Source of the DNA: Candidatus Poribacteria bacterium
GTDB taxonomy: Bacteria; Poribacteria; WGA-4E; JAJDTR01
Assembly (NCBI GenBank): GCA_022827055.1
Contig: JAJDTR010000034.1
Span: forward strand, 1-37,691
Direction of reading: 5' to 3'
Length of the DNA: 37,691 nucleotides
Shown here piece after piece: positions 25,918-32,324 of this stretch; positions within the stretch are counted from its first letter, which is position 1, and each line of letters starts with the position of its first letter. The notes under the pieces are model-generated. The model worked only from the letters and a program-made list of their open reading frames with translations, ran no database searches and was not told the DNA's origin. The position numbers were made by a program, and so were the translations under genes.

Positions 25918-26930
25918 TCGGTGTTGTCAGGATGGATACCTTGCAATAGCTGTTCTCGACTTACGGGGACGCAGCCTACCTCTCCGCAAACGATTCCTCC
26001 TGCAAGATTGGAGAGCCGGGCCGCCTCAAGCATGTCAGCTTGGGCGGCAAGAGCCAATGCGTACACGGCGACGACCGTATCGCCAGCCCCCGTGTCATCG
26101 AACACCTCCTGCGCCTGCGTGGGAATGTGATCAACGCGCAATTCCCCCTCTCGGTCCCGTCGAAAGAGCGACATCCCCTGCTCGCCGCGCGTGATCAACA
26201 ATCCTTCAAGTTCAAGCCTATCCAGTATATCCTTGCCGACTGAAACCAAGCCTTCCTCGTCAGAAATCTTCTGGTTGACGGCAAGCCCCGCCTCTTTATG
26301 GTTCGGAGTGATGGAGGTCACTCCCTTGTAGTTCCAAAAATTCTCAACCTTCGGATCGACTACAATCGGTTTTCCGTACTGTCGAGCGGTACGTAGTACA
26401 TCATCAATCAATCTGTTGCTGACACCACCCTTGTCATAATCCTCAAAGACAATAGCGTCTACGTCCGGTACACGGTTGAGAGCGTTTTGCATTAGCCGCT
26501 CGTGAATCCCGGATTTTACGAGTGCTTTTGATTCTCGATCGAGGCGAACAAGCTGCTGATGGGTTGAGGTACTCGTGCTCGACGTTCGCGCAATCACGCG
26601 GGTCTTCGTGCTTGTAGGTCTATCTGCGTCAATGCAAATTCCACTCGCATCTATCCCTAGTCGCTCGATCATCTGAATCAGTTTCTTTCCGTTGCTATCA
26701 TCCCCGACAACACCGATCAAATCTACTCGCCCACCCAAATTGACGATATTCTGCGCGACATTCGCGGCGCCGCCGGTACGGGCAGTTTCGGAGGCGATTT
26801 CAAGTACGGGTACAGGCGCCTCCGGCGAAATCCTATTGACATCTCCCCAGATGTATTCATCCAAGATGACGTCACCGATGATGAGGACGTGCCTCCCTTC
26901 AAGCTGATCCAGAACGGTTTTAAGACTCAC
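25914..26930 (-). CDS. hldA: D-glycero-beta-D-manno-heptose-7-phosphate kinase (HldA-type)
   Basis: This 338-residue PfkB-family sugar kinase phosphorylates heptose-7-phosphate at C1, giving the substrate of GmhB. Family marks are IIGDVILDEYIWGDVNRISPEAP-type N-terminus, the GGAANVAQN substrate motif near residue 53, and the PfkB ATP motif DDTGAGDTVVAVYAL near 277. The nucleotidyltransferase half of the bifunctional HldE is absent, so this is a kinase-only form and a separate HldC is expected elsewhere. The initiator is GTG at 26930 with a weak purine stretch upstream. The gene overlaps gmhB by 4 nt. A promoter candidate lies at 27111-27139. Confidence 0.93.
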   Translation of the reverse strand: MSLKTVLDQLEGRHVLIIGDVILDEYIWGDVNRISPEAPVPVLEIASETARTGGAANVAQNIVNLGGRVDLIGVVGDDSNGKKLIQMIERLGIDASGICIDADRPTSTKTRVIARTSSTSTSTHQQLVRLDRESKALVKSGIHERLMQNALNRVPDVDAIVFEDYDKGGVSNRLIDDVLRTARQYGKPIVVDPKVENFWNYKGVTSITPNHKEAGLAVNQKISDEEGLVSVGKDILDRLELEGLLITRGEQGMSLFRRDREGELRVDHIPTQAQEVFDDTGAGDTVVAVYALALAAQADMLEAARLSNLAGGIVCGEVGCVPVSREQLLQGIHPDNTE

Positions 26931-27110
26931 TAAACTCTCGCATTAAGCAGGTTTCATCCTGTAGGAGCGAACTTCAGATCGCGACTTCTTTTCACCACCA
27001 AACTTACTCCGACGGAAGACGTGCAATGAATTGCGCAACTGCAAACGAACCGCGTACGTCACGAATGTATAATTCTCGTTTGAAATGACTATAACGTCGG
27101 ACGCACGATA

Positions 27111-27139
27111 ATTCTAGCACAACTTGTATAACACATCAA
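27111..27139 (-). promoter_or_regulatory. Promoter candidate for the heptose operon
   Basis: On the minus strand TTGATG (27139-27134) and TAGAAT (27116-27111) are separated by 17 nt, with GTGC before the -10 box as at mpa, lolA and the M23 gene. It would give a leader of about 175 nt. The 560-bp gap 26931-27494 otherwise holds the repeat and the MITE listed below. Confidence 0.5.
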
Positions 27140-27180
27140 GCGTTCATTTTCGGGGCAACGGAATTTGATTCTTGGTAGAG

Positions 27181-27288
27181 GGAATCAAGCGAGTGGATAG
27201 CGGGCAGGATATTCTGTCGCCCTCCTTATAAGATCCCTATCGCGGTCACTGTTCGATCGCTTGATCGATCGGTTGAACGATAGAAATC
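27181..27288. repeat. Dispersed GCGATAG-type repeat copy
   Basis: GGAATCAAGCGAGTGGATAG at 27181 is nearly identical to the copy upstream of recA and to one near 37149. It is followed by degenerate units with CCCTATCGCG and palindromic GATCGATCG words up to about 27285. It directly abuts the MITE-like element at 27293. Confidence 0.6.
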
Positions 27289-27292
27289 TTAA

Positions 27293-27422
27293 GAGCCTGT
27301 TTGAAAAGTAGGTGGTAATGCAATTGTTGGGTCATTTGTGGAGCAGAGTTATCGGATTTTCAAGGAATTTCGCCTCAGAATAACCTCTCTCAAAGACGGA
27401 TTCGGACTTTTCAAACAGGTTC
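27293..27422. mobile_element. 130-bp MITE-like element with 17-bp terminal inverted repeats
   Basis: GAGCCTGTTTGAAAAGT at 27293-27309 is the inverted repeat of ACTTTTCAAACAGGTTC at 27406-27422, with 16 of 17 positions matching. The element is flanked on both sides by TAA (27290-27292 and 27423-27425), as expected for a 3-bp TNA target duplication. Such duplications are known for a branch of the IS5 family; the assignment to that family is inference. The interior has no coding sequence. Two further copies of the same end occur at 31426 and 36986. Confidence 0.75.
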
Positions 27423-27494
27423 TAAGGCAATAGAATCCCTACGAAGAAATGAAAGATTATCAGCTAAAATTCGGTAGACGCGGGTGAAGGGGGA

Positions 27495-28286
27495 TTAGAG
27501 CGCGAATTGGAAATAAGGGAGGAGTTGGTGATGTAAGGTGCGATGCACTTGAAAGAGGTGGGCTTTGACGGTACCAATAGAACGCCCAAGCCGGTGCGCA
27601 ATGGCTTTCAGGGGAAGTTCTTCCTTGTAACGAAGAAGAAAAACCTGTTTTTGCTTGGGAGTTAATTCCATCACGGCGCGCTGCAGAAACATGGATAATT
27701 CCTCATGTTCCAATCTTTTGGAAGGAGATGGGAGGTGACGGGCGGATTCGGGATGGTAAAACACATCATCGGATATAGGACTATCACTAACTGTTCGGCG
27801 TTGCGGTCGTCGGCGCATGTAATCGACGCAACTGTTGATTGCGATGCGGTAGAGCCAACTGTAGAATTGTGAAGCCTTTTTGAAAGAGTTGAGGCTTTGG
27901 TATGCTTTGAGAAAAACGTCTTGAGTGAGGTCAAGCGCATCGTCTGGGTTGGAGATAATGGAGAGAATCACGCCGTGAATGCGGGAGTGATGGCGCAAGT
28001 AGAGCAGGTCAAAAACCTCTGGATTTCCGTCTTGGAAGCGATCAATGAGTCGGGCATCGGAGGAATCAGTGCGGGGAGAAGTGCGAGGTTGTGCATCGCC
28101 GCGCAGAACAGAAATGGATTCAAATTGACAAACTTTTTTAGATTTGGAGGGCATTATTCTCTGATTCTGGGTTAACTCGGAATTACCGTGTCGGTTCGTC
28201 CTCTGTAGGTTCTCGATCCGGATTCCCGCGGTTGCGTTTTCTTTCTGAAGTTGTCCGCCTTCCAATCGTATTGTAAATCTTCTCAT
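27495..28286 (-). CDS. ECF-type RNA polymerase sigma factor
   Basis: This group 4 (ECF) sigma factor has region 2 at about residues 79-150 (DARLIDRFQDGN, DALDLTQDVFLKAYQSL, FYSWLYRIAIN) and region 4 at about 205-255 (LTPKQKQVFLLRYKEELPLKAIA, then GTVKAHLFQVHRTL). The frame has 263 codons from the ATG at 28286, which has GGGAG at 7 nt. That leaves an unusual N-terminal extension of nearly 80 residues. An ATG at 28154 would give a more typical 219-residue protein but has a weaker site. The upstream ATG overlaps the stop of a truncated gene as ATGA. No anti-sigma gene is adjacent, so its control is unclear. Confidence 0.88.
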   Translation of the reverse strand: MRRFTIRLEGGQLQKENATAGIRIENLQRTNRHGNSELTQNQRIMPSKSKKVCQFESISVLRGDAQPRTSPRTDSSDARLIDRFQDGNPEVFDLLYLRHHSRIHGVILSIISNPDDALDLTQDVFLKAYQSLNSFKKASQFYSWLYRIAINSCVDYMRRRPQRRTVSDSPISDDVFYHPESARHLPSPSKRLEHEELSMFLQRAVMELTPKQKQVFLLRYKEELPLKAIAHRLGRSIGTVKAHLFQVHRTLHHQLLPYFQFAL

Positions 28287-28560
28287 TGGTGCGCTCCCAA
28301 AGTTGCCAGATGATTGCCGTCCTTATCCCACGTGCGCACCACGCCGTTGCCATCTTCGTTGACACTCATTATCGCACGATTTTGACCGTCATGGCCATCC
28401 ACCACAACTCGCCCCCCGTGTGCGGCACTGTACATCCCCGCTCGGATTTTGCCATTTGTGTCAGCTAGCATGATAATGCCCCCCGCTTCGTAGACGAGTA
28501 TACTTACCCCGTGATAGATTTCGGCTGCTGGCTTAGGGCAGCCTATCCCACTTTCTAATT
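28283..28560 (-). pseudogene. Truncated C-terminal fragment of a repeat-type surface protein
   Basis: A frame open from 28560 to the stop at 28283 encodes about 90 residues with no plausible initiator until an internal ATG at 28471. Its end has the repeated pattern NG-K-I-R-A, then DGQNRAIMSVNEDGNGVV, then WDKDGNHLATLG. This resembles the C-terminal repeats of phage-like or surface-exposed fibre proteins. Pattern recognition only; no named family can be given. It appears to be the surviving tail of a longer gene cut near 28560. Its stop overlaps the ATG of the sigma factor gene. Confidence 0.5.
28536..28545. repeat. Left arm of a 10-bp inverted repeat flanking the three-gene block
   Basis: GGGCAGCCTA at 28536-28545 is the exact inverted repeat of TAGGCTGCCC at 30050-30059. 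The two arms bracket the three small coiled-coil genes (28595-30017). Each arm also lies within its own local hairpin (GGCTGC/GCAGCC at 28523-28543 and GGGGCA/TGCCCC at 30039-30060). Confidence 0.4.
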
Positions 28561-28594
28561 AGGTAAGGTAGGTGGTTGGATTATCTACCATCCT

Positions 28595-29122
28595 TTATTG
28601 CTGATCTTGTAATTCAATCAGCAATTCCTCATCGCTCAATGATTCAAGATACGCTCTGCGTTCAGGGGAAATATTGGCTTTTAATGAAATACCCCTGCGC
28701 TCTAATCTATCTTGAGTCATATCAGCCCTACGCTTGACGGATTCATACTCAATTTTCCATCTTTCGTGTTCGGCTAGAGCGTCTCGAATACCACTGTATT
28801 CAGCTTCTATTTCAACTAACAATTCATCAGCATAGTCTAATAACCCCTGAACTAGATCGGGGTCAGAACCATCATGGTAATCAAATACAGGAGTATCAGG
28901 GGTATTGAAGTTAGAGTGTTCAATGTGCTCATCTTCAATTAACCTGTATCCTATTTCATCTGATGGGCTTGTGTCTACTACTTTTACTTGCGTTACAATC
29001 TGCTCAGATTCAACTTTCTGAGCAAACTCGGCTTTTAGGCGAGCCTGATTGCCAAAGTAGTAAATTGTAGACAGGGCAACTATGATAATGCTTGTTATGA
29101 TTGAACCTACTAAGAGTTTCAT
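28595..29122 (-). CDS. Small membrane-anchored coiled-coil protein
   Basis: This is a 175-residue protein that I do not recognise. Residues about 3-24 form a hydrophobic N-terminal segment (LLVGSIITSIIIVALSTIYYFG) that should act as an uncleaved anchor. It is followed by a short charged helix, an acidic linker with DTPVFDYHDGSDPD, and a C-terminal coiled coil (about 95-175) rich in Glu and Arg. The ATG immediately follows the TAA stop of the upstream gene, so the two are translationally linked. It is the last gene of a three-gene block whose DNA is visibly more AT-rich than its surroundings. A role in the cell envelope is a guess from the anchor. Confidence 0.7.
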   Translation of the reverse strand: MKLLVGSIITSIIIVALSTIYYFGNQARLKAEFAQKVESEQIVTQVKVVDTSPSDEIGYRLIEDEHIEHSNFNTPDTPVFDYHDGSDPDLVQGLLDYADELLVEIEAEYSGIRDALAEHERWKIEYESVKRRADMTQDRLERRGISLKANISPERRAYLESLSDEELLIELQDQQ

Positions 29123-29665
29123 TTATCCATCTCCATCATCATCATCGGTGTTCGGTGAGCCATCTGGCATGTCAAAATTCTCACCACCCTCATCATCGTT
29201 TGGCGAGTCATCATCATCGTCAGTGTTTGGTCCACCTTGGTTATCATTGTCTCCACCTTGATCGTCGTTATCACCACCCTGATCGTCATCTGGACCACCA
29301 GCATCAAAATTGGGTCTTTCATTTAGACGTTGTTGGGTGGCATCGGCAGAGGCTTTGGCATTTATAATCGCTTGAGGTAAAGCTGCCTCTTGTGCTACTT
29401 TAATTCGCAACTCCTCAGCTAAAGTGCCTACTTTCGGTTGTAAATAATCTATACGTTCTTGACAAAACTCAACAGAAGTTTTGGCAGCATCAGTTGAACG
29501 CTTGAGCCTGCGGTTGTCATTACGCAAAACCCTTCTCTCTGCCTCAAGTGCATCTTTTGTGGCTTGATCTCTATCACGGGCTGCGATGGCTGCTGTCTTA
29601 TCTTCTCTCAAGTTTTCTGGCAGTAGATGGTTTATATGCTTCATCGTTATCTCTAAACCACGCAT
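29123..29665 (-). CDS. Coiled-coil protein with Asp/Gly/Asn-rich tail
   Basis: This is a 180-residue protein of unknown family. Residues about 20-118 form a charged helical or coiled-coil region (EAERRVLRNDNRRLKRS and similar). Residues 121-180 are a low-complexity acidic tail of repeated DDDQGGDN, DDQGGDN and NTDDDDD units. The tail could bind cations or stay disordered; this is inference. No signal peptide is seen. The start is uncertain: ATG at 29665 overlaps the upstream gene by 68 bp, and an ATG at 29644 (Met8), with GAGA upstream, is a good alternative. The stop abuts the ATG of the next gene. Confidence 0.68.
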   Translation of the reverse strand: MRGLEITMKHINHLLPENLREDKTAAIAARDRDQATKDALEAERRVLRNDNRRLKRSTDAAKTSVEFCQERIDYLQPKVGTLAEELRIKVAQEAALPQAIINAKASADATQQRLNERPNFDAGGPDDDQGGDNDDQGGDNDNQGGPNTDDDDDSPNDDEGGENFDMPDGSPNTDDDDGDG

Positions 29666-30017
29666 TTACCCAATCTATTGTAGCTTGATTAAGGTTAATT
29701 GCTTTTGTGAGAGGCGGGATCAACTCGTTAATTTTTCTAAGCCTAGCATCATTTGCTTCTCTAGCATCAGCGTTATCCTCAATAGTTTTGAGACTTTTAT
29801 CTCTGATTTTCTCATACGACAATAGTAGCCTTCGATCTCTTTTCAAATCCTTTTTGAGCACGGGGATTTCTCTGCGTAGCCTGGCAAGCTCATTCTCTAA
29901 CAATTCTACGTATGCTAGGGCATCTGTATAAGGATCGGATTTGACGTTTAGGACACATACAGCCATTAACAGCGCAGCTAATAATGTAACTAGGTACTTC
30001 TTTCCGTTGATTATCAT
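29598..30017 (-). CDS. Small secreted coiled-coil protein
   Basis: This is a 139-residue protein of unknown family and the first gene of the three-gene block. The N-terminus is a signal peptide (KKYLVTLLAALLMAVCVLNVKS) with a Cys near the end of its hydrophobic core, though a true lipobox is not clear. The rest is a long helix or coiled coil (about 30-110) with ELARLRREIPVLKKDLKRDRRLL. The ATG at 30017 is preceded by AAGGGGGAAA at about 6 nt, a good site. Its last 68 bp overlap the start of the next gene. The upstream 120 nt can fold into several hairpins. Confidence 0.72.
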   Translation of the reverse strand: MIINGKKYLVTLLAALLMAVCVLNVKSDPYTDALAYVELLENELARLRREIPVLKKDLKRDRRLLLSYEKIRDKSLKTIEDNADAREANDARLRKINELIPPLTKAINLNQATIDWVNAWFRDNDEAYKPSTARKLERR

Positions 30018-30038
30018 TAGGTTTCCCCCTTAGAAAGA

Positions 30039-30159
30039 GGGGCAACCCGTAGGCTGCCCCAGTTGAGGCAGACCTACAGTCGGGTAATGGCATCCCATTG
30101 GTAGGTTCTCCCTTGTTTTTGCGATCCGCTGTACGAACAGCGCTGCCCGATTAAGGGCA
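30039..30159 (-). promoter_or_regulatory. Hairpin-rich leader upstream of the three-gene block
   Basis: Four compact stem-loops fall within 121 nt before the first gene: GGGGCA/TGCCCC (30039-30060); ACCTAC/GTAGGT with an inner AATGG/CCATT (30072-30106); CGCTGT/ACAGCG with a 4-nt loop (30127-30142); and TGCCC/GGGCA (30144-30159). A fifth, GTGGGT/ACCCAC, lies at 30211-30231. The arms are perfect. I could not match this to a known riboswitch or RNA family. It may be a structured leader, a small RNA or a recombination site. Confidence 0.4.
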
Positions 30160-30381
30160 CAAGGTTGACAGAAACCACATACTGTGATATAAATTCAGCG
30201 GGCAATGCAAGTGGGTTTACTTCCTACCCACATTACGATTGTGTTGCCTAGCACTGTTCCTCTGTCCGTTAGTGTTGGAGCACTTTCGGGCAAGAACGGT
30301 GCGTATATCATTTGTAGGGCATCTTCAATCACGTGTGCTATCATAAATTATTCGATAATTACCTGTCAAGAAAAAATGTTG

Positions 30382-30489
30382 ATGAATCAAAATAGTTTTG
30401 TTATAATCATTGAGGACAAAGATAATACGGTATTCTCTCAAACGCTTTTGGTGGTTTTAGGCTCAGTGGCTGAGGCGATAAAGGAATAA
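30382..30489 (+). CDS. Very short ORF, possibly a HicB-like remnant
   Basis: A 35-codon plus-strand frame starts at the ATG at 30382, within a longer open frame from 30205. The sequence SFVIIIEDKDNTVFSQTL followed by EAIKE vaguely resembles the first strands and last helix of HicB-type antitoxins, but it lacks the middle of that fold and has no HicA neighbour or strong ribosome binding site. It may be a remnant or chance. Confidence 0.2.
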   Translation: MNQNSFVIIIEDKDNTVFSQTLLVVLGSVAEAIKE

Positions 30490-30570
30490 CTCCATATAAT
30501 TGTAAATGTTACTTTGGTATATAATTCCCTAAAAATGATTTGAAGTGCTTGATTATTGCATTTCTACGCG

Positions 30571-31134
30571 TCATGCAGAATGCCGGCGGAGCCGATTCCT
30601 CGCTTCATGAAGCCGGCGCTTGACCGTGCCGGATTTGAGGTTCTTATCCTCGGCGATTTCACGTATAGACCATGACTTGAAGTAATGCAACTCAGTCACT
30701 TCTCGGTAAATTGGCGAAAGATCTGCCACCGCCTCACGTACTTCCTGCCGCAGTGCGTCCAACTCAATTTCAGTCAATGCGTCCAAATTAACCTCGGTCA
30801 TAGTGAGCGCATCGACAAGAGGCGCAAGCGTCTCATCCGGAATAGGAGTAAGCCGCCTTTGGGTTGAACGCCGATAATCTGCGCATTTGTTACGCGCGAT
30901 TTTCGACATCCACGCCTTCAGCGAACGCCCCTCCTCAAACGAGCCGATGCTCTTCCAGATTGCAAGGTGTATCTCTTGCAACACATCGGGAGCGTCAGCC
31001 GTATTGCCAATCTCTCTGCTGATGATGGACGCAAATACCGATTCATACCGATCAAAAAGAATAGCTAACGCTTCCTCATCGCCCGTCTGAATCCGTTTCG
31101 CCAACAGGTCGTCTGTAAGTTGAGGCTGATCCAC
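30571..31134 (-). CDS. ECF-type RNA polymerase sigma factor
   Basis: This is a compact 187-residue ECF sigma factor. Region 2 spans about 10-90 (LAKRIQTGDEEALAILFDRY, DAPDVLQEIHLAIWKS, LKAWMSKIARNKCADYRR), and region 4 spans about 130-185 (LSPIYREVTELHYFKSWSIREIAEDKNLKSGTVKRRLHEAR). The linker is acidic and includes a short duplicated-looking stretch (LDALTEIELDALRQEV). The start is GTG at 31134 with AAAGGT about 8 nt upstream. No anti-sigma gene is adjacent. A sigma-54 promoter about 840 bp upstream points towards it, with two mobile-element-like insertions in between. Confidence 0.9.
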   Translation of the reverse strand: MDQPQLTDDLLAKRIQTGDEEALAILFDRYESVFASIISREIGNTADAPDVLQEIHLAIWKSIGSFEEGRSLKAWMSKIARNKCADYRRSTQRRLTPIPDETLAPLVDALTMTEVNLDALTEIELDALRQEVREAVADLSPIYREVTELHYFKSWSIREIAEDKNLKSGTVKRRLHEARNRLRRHSA

Positions 31135-31424
31135 TGCCCTTTACCTTTATATTCGCAGGCAATGGGGCAAAGGTTCGCTGGCTAGGCAAAAAAGGCTGTT
31201 TTGTTTTGCCGATTGTTACAAGGGTACAGTCCCAACTTATATCGTGATGGGTAATACAATGCATAAACTCGGAAACCAATCCGTAATTTTCTTGTATTGA
31301 GCGAAGCCCACAAGAAGTAGAGAAGCGCGTCCGATACTTGGTTATGTAATGCCTCGTTTTGGACGAGATGTAATGATATGAGGGAGAAATCGACGATTTT
31401 ATGATTGACGTTCGCATACTACTC
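31135..31424. other. Upstream region of the second ECF gene
   Basis: These 290 bp between the ECF start and the first mobile-element end hold no gene and no clear promoter pair. A run of A residues with GGCAAAAAAGG and TTGTAAC words near 31185-31220 is all that stands out. Confidence 0.35.
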
Positions 31425-31425
31425 A

Positions 31426-31807
31426 GAACCTGTTTGAAAAGCCATTTCGAGTAGCATCATGCGTCTCGAAACAGAGCTTTCCTTCAAAACTCGGTTTCTT
31501 TCGCTCACAACTGCAGGGTGCGATCAACCGACTGATTAAGGAGGGATCAGATGACTGGAAAGCGAAGGAGCAACTGACCGATAGGGAAGGCGGTAGAAAT
31601 CCCATAGCTAATCCTGATAGAGGTCCCCCGCGATCAAGCAACCGGATAGGGAGCGCGATAGAGTTCCCATCAGCCTTTAAAAGCACAAGCGGCGCGTCAG
31701 GTGTATAGCAACGCCGGATCGCCCCACATCAAAGCCCCAGCGGGGCGACAGCTAGTAGCATTCAAATGCCCCTAACTAGATTCGGTATTTGCTTTTAAAA
31801 TAGGCTC
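31426..31807. mobile_element. MITE-like element, about 380 bp, with degenerate inverted ends
   Basis: The left end, GAACCTGTTTGAAAAGC at 31426, matches the ends of the 130-bp element at 27293. The right end, GCTTTTAAAATAGGCTC finishing at 31807, is its inverted repeat with about three mismatches. The first 48 bp are nearly identical to the copy at 36986 (two differences). The interior carries dispersed GCGATAG units (about 31579-31670), an AGCGGCGCG segment shared with 12330, and CCCCAGCGGGG. No coding sequence is present. The flanking TCA and TAA do not match fully, so the target duplication is unclear. Confidence 0.5.
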
Positions 31808-31809
31808 TA

Positions 31810-31961
31810 ACGCAAGTTGCTAACCATAACAGAGAAACCGAGTTTTTGGTTCACGTTCGCTAAATGACAGGTAAATTGGTCTGATTATCGCCAATCTCGT
31901 ATTTCCACATCGGAAAAAACTCGGTTTCTGTGCCCCTGTTGGACAAGGCGGCAACTTGCGT
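31810..31961. mobile_element. 152-bp MITE-like element with TA target duplication
   Basis: ACGCAAGTTGC at 31810-31820 and GCAACTTGCGT at 31951-31961 are perfect 11-bp inverted ends, flanked on both sides by TA (31808-31809 and 31962-31963). A second perfect inverted pair lies inside: AGAAACCGAGTTTTT at 31833-31847 and AAAAACTCGGTTTCT at 31915-31929. No coding sequence is present. The TA duplication fits insertion by an IS630/mariner-like transposase (inference). It directly abuts the right end of the preceding element. Confidence 0.7.
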
Positions 31962-31973
31962 TACTTAACTAAA

Positions 31974-31990
31974 GCATAAACTGTGCCAAT
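31974..31990 (-). promoter_or_regulatory. Sigma-54 (-24/-12) promoter
   Basis: On the minus strand ATTGGCACAGTTTATGCT contains GG (31987-31986) and GC (31975-31974) separated by exactly 10 nt, within TTGGCAC and TATGCT, a very good match to the -24/-12 consensus. It points left, towards the ECF gene at 30571-31134. The expected start near 31962 falls at the edge of the 152-bp MITE. Confidence 0.7.
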
Positions 31991-32089
31991 GCTTGATCGA
32001 AACGATGACGAGACCGACGAAACCCTTGATAGGCTTGGCTTTGAAGGATACGGACGGAGAGTTAGCGTGAGAGTGGGTGGAGTTGAAAG

Positions 32090-32208
32090 TGTCCCACAAT
32101 AGGACGGTTAAAATGGATCGAGAAGGAAGATTGTTTGGCAGAAAACCTGTAACCACGCGGATACGGGCGAGGTTGTCCCAGAACGCTACACGATCCCATT
32201 TTGGGACA
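32090..32208. promoter_or_regulatory. Candidate enhancer sites for a sigma-54 activator
   Basis: TGTCCCA occurs at 32090-32096 and 32174-32180, and its inverse TGGGACA at 32202-32208. They lie about 105-220 bp upstream of the sigma-54 promoter at 31974-31990, the usual distance for activator-binding sites. They also lie next to the 3' end of the NtrC-type gene. The last two form an inverted pair (TGTCCCA to TGGGACA) with a 21-nt gap. Binding by that regulator is inference. Confidence 0.45.
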
Positions 32209-32324
32209 GTTGAGAAGGATTCACTGGTACATTACGTCGTGGTGGGAAGACGCGATGAGTCCATTTTTCCGGTCTTCATGTAAAATAACATGAATAGTCA
32301 ATTTAAAGCAGACCTTTTGGTACC

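Noticed and set aside
30205..30489. HicB antitoxin call for the 94-codon plus-strand frame
   Set aside because: Only the ends of the last 35 codons resemble HicB; the core and a HicA partner are missing, so it is kept only as a low-confidence ORF.
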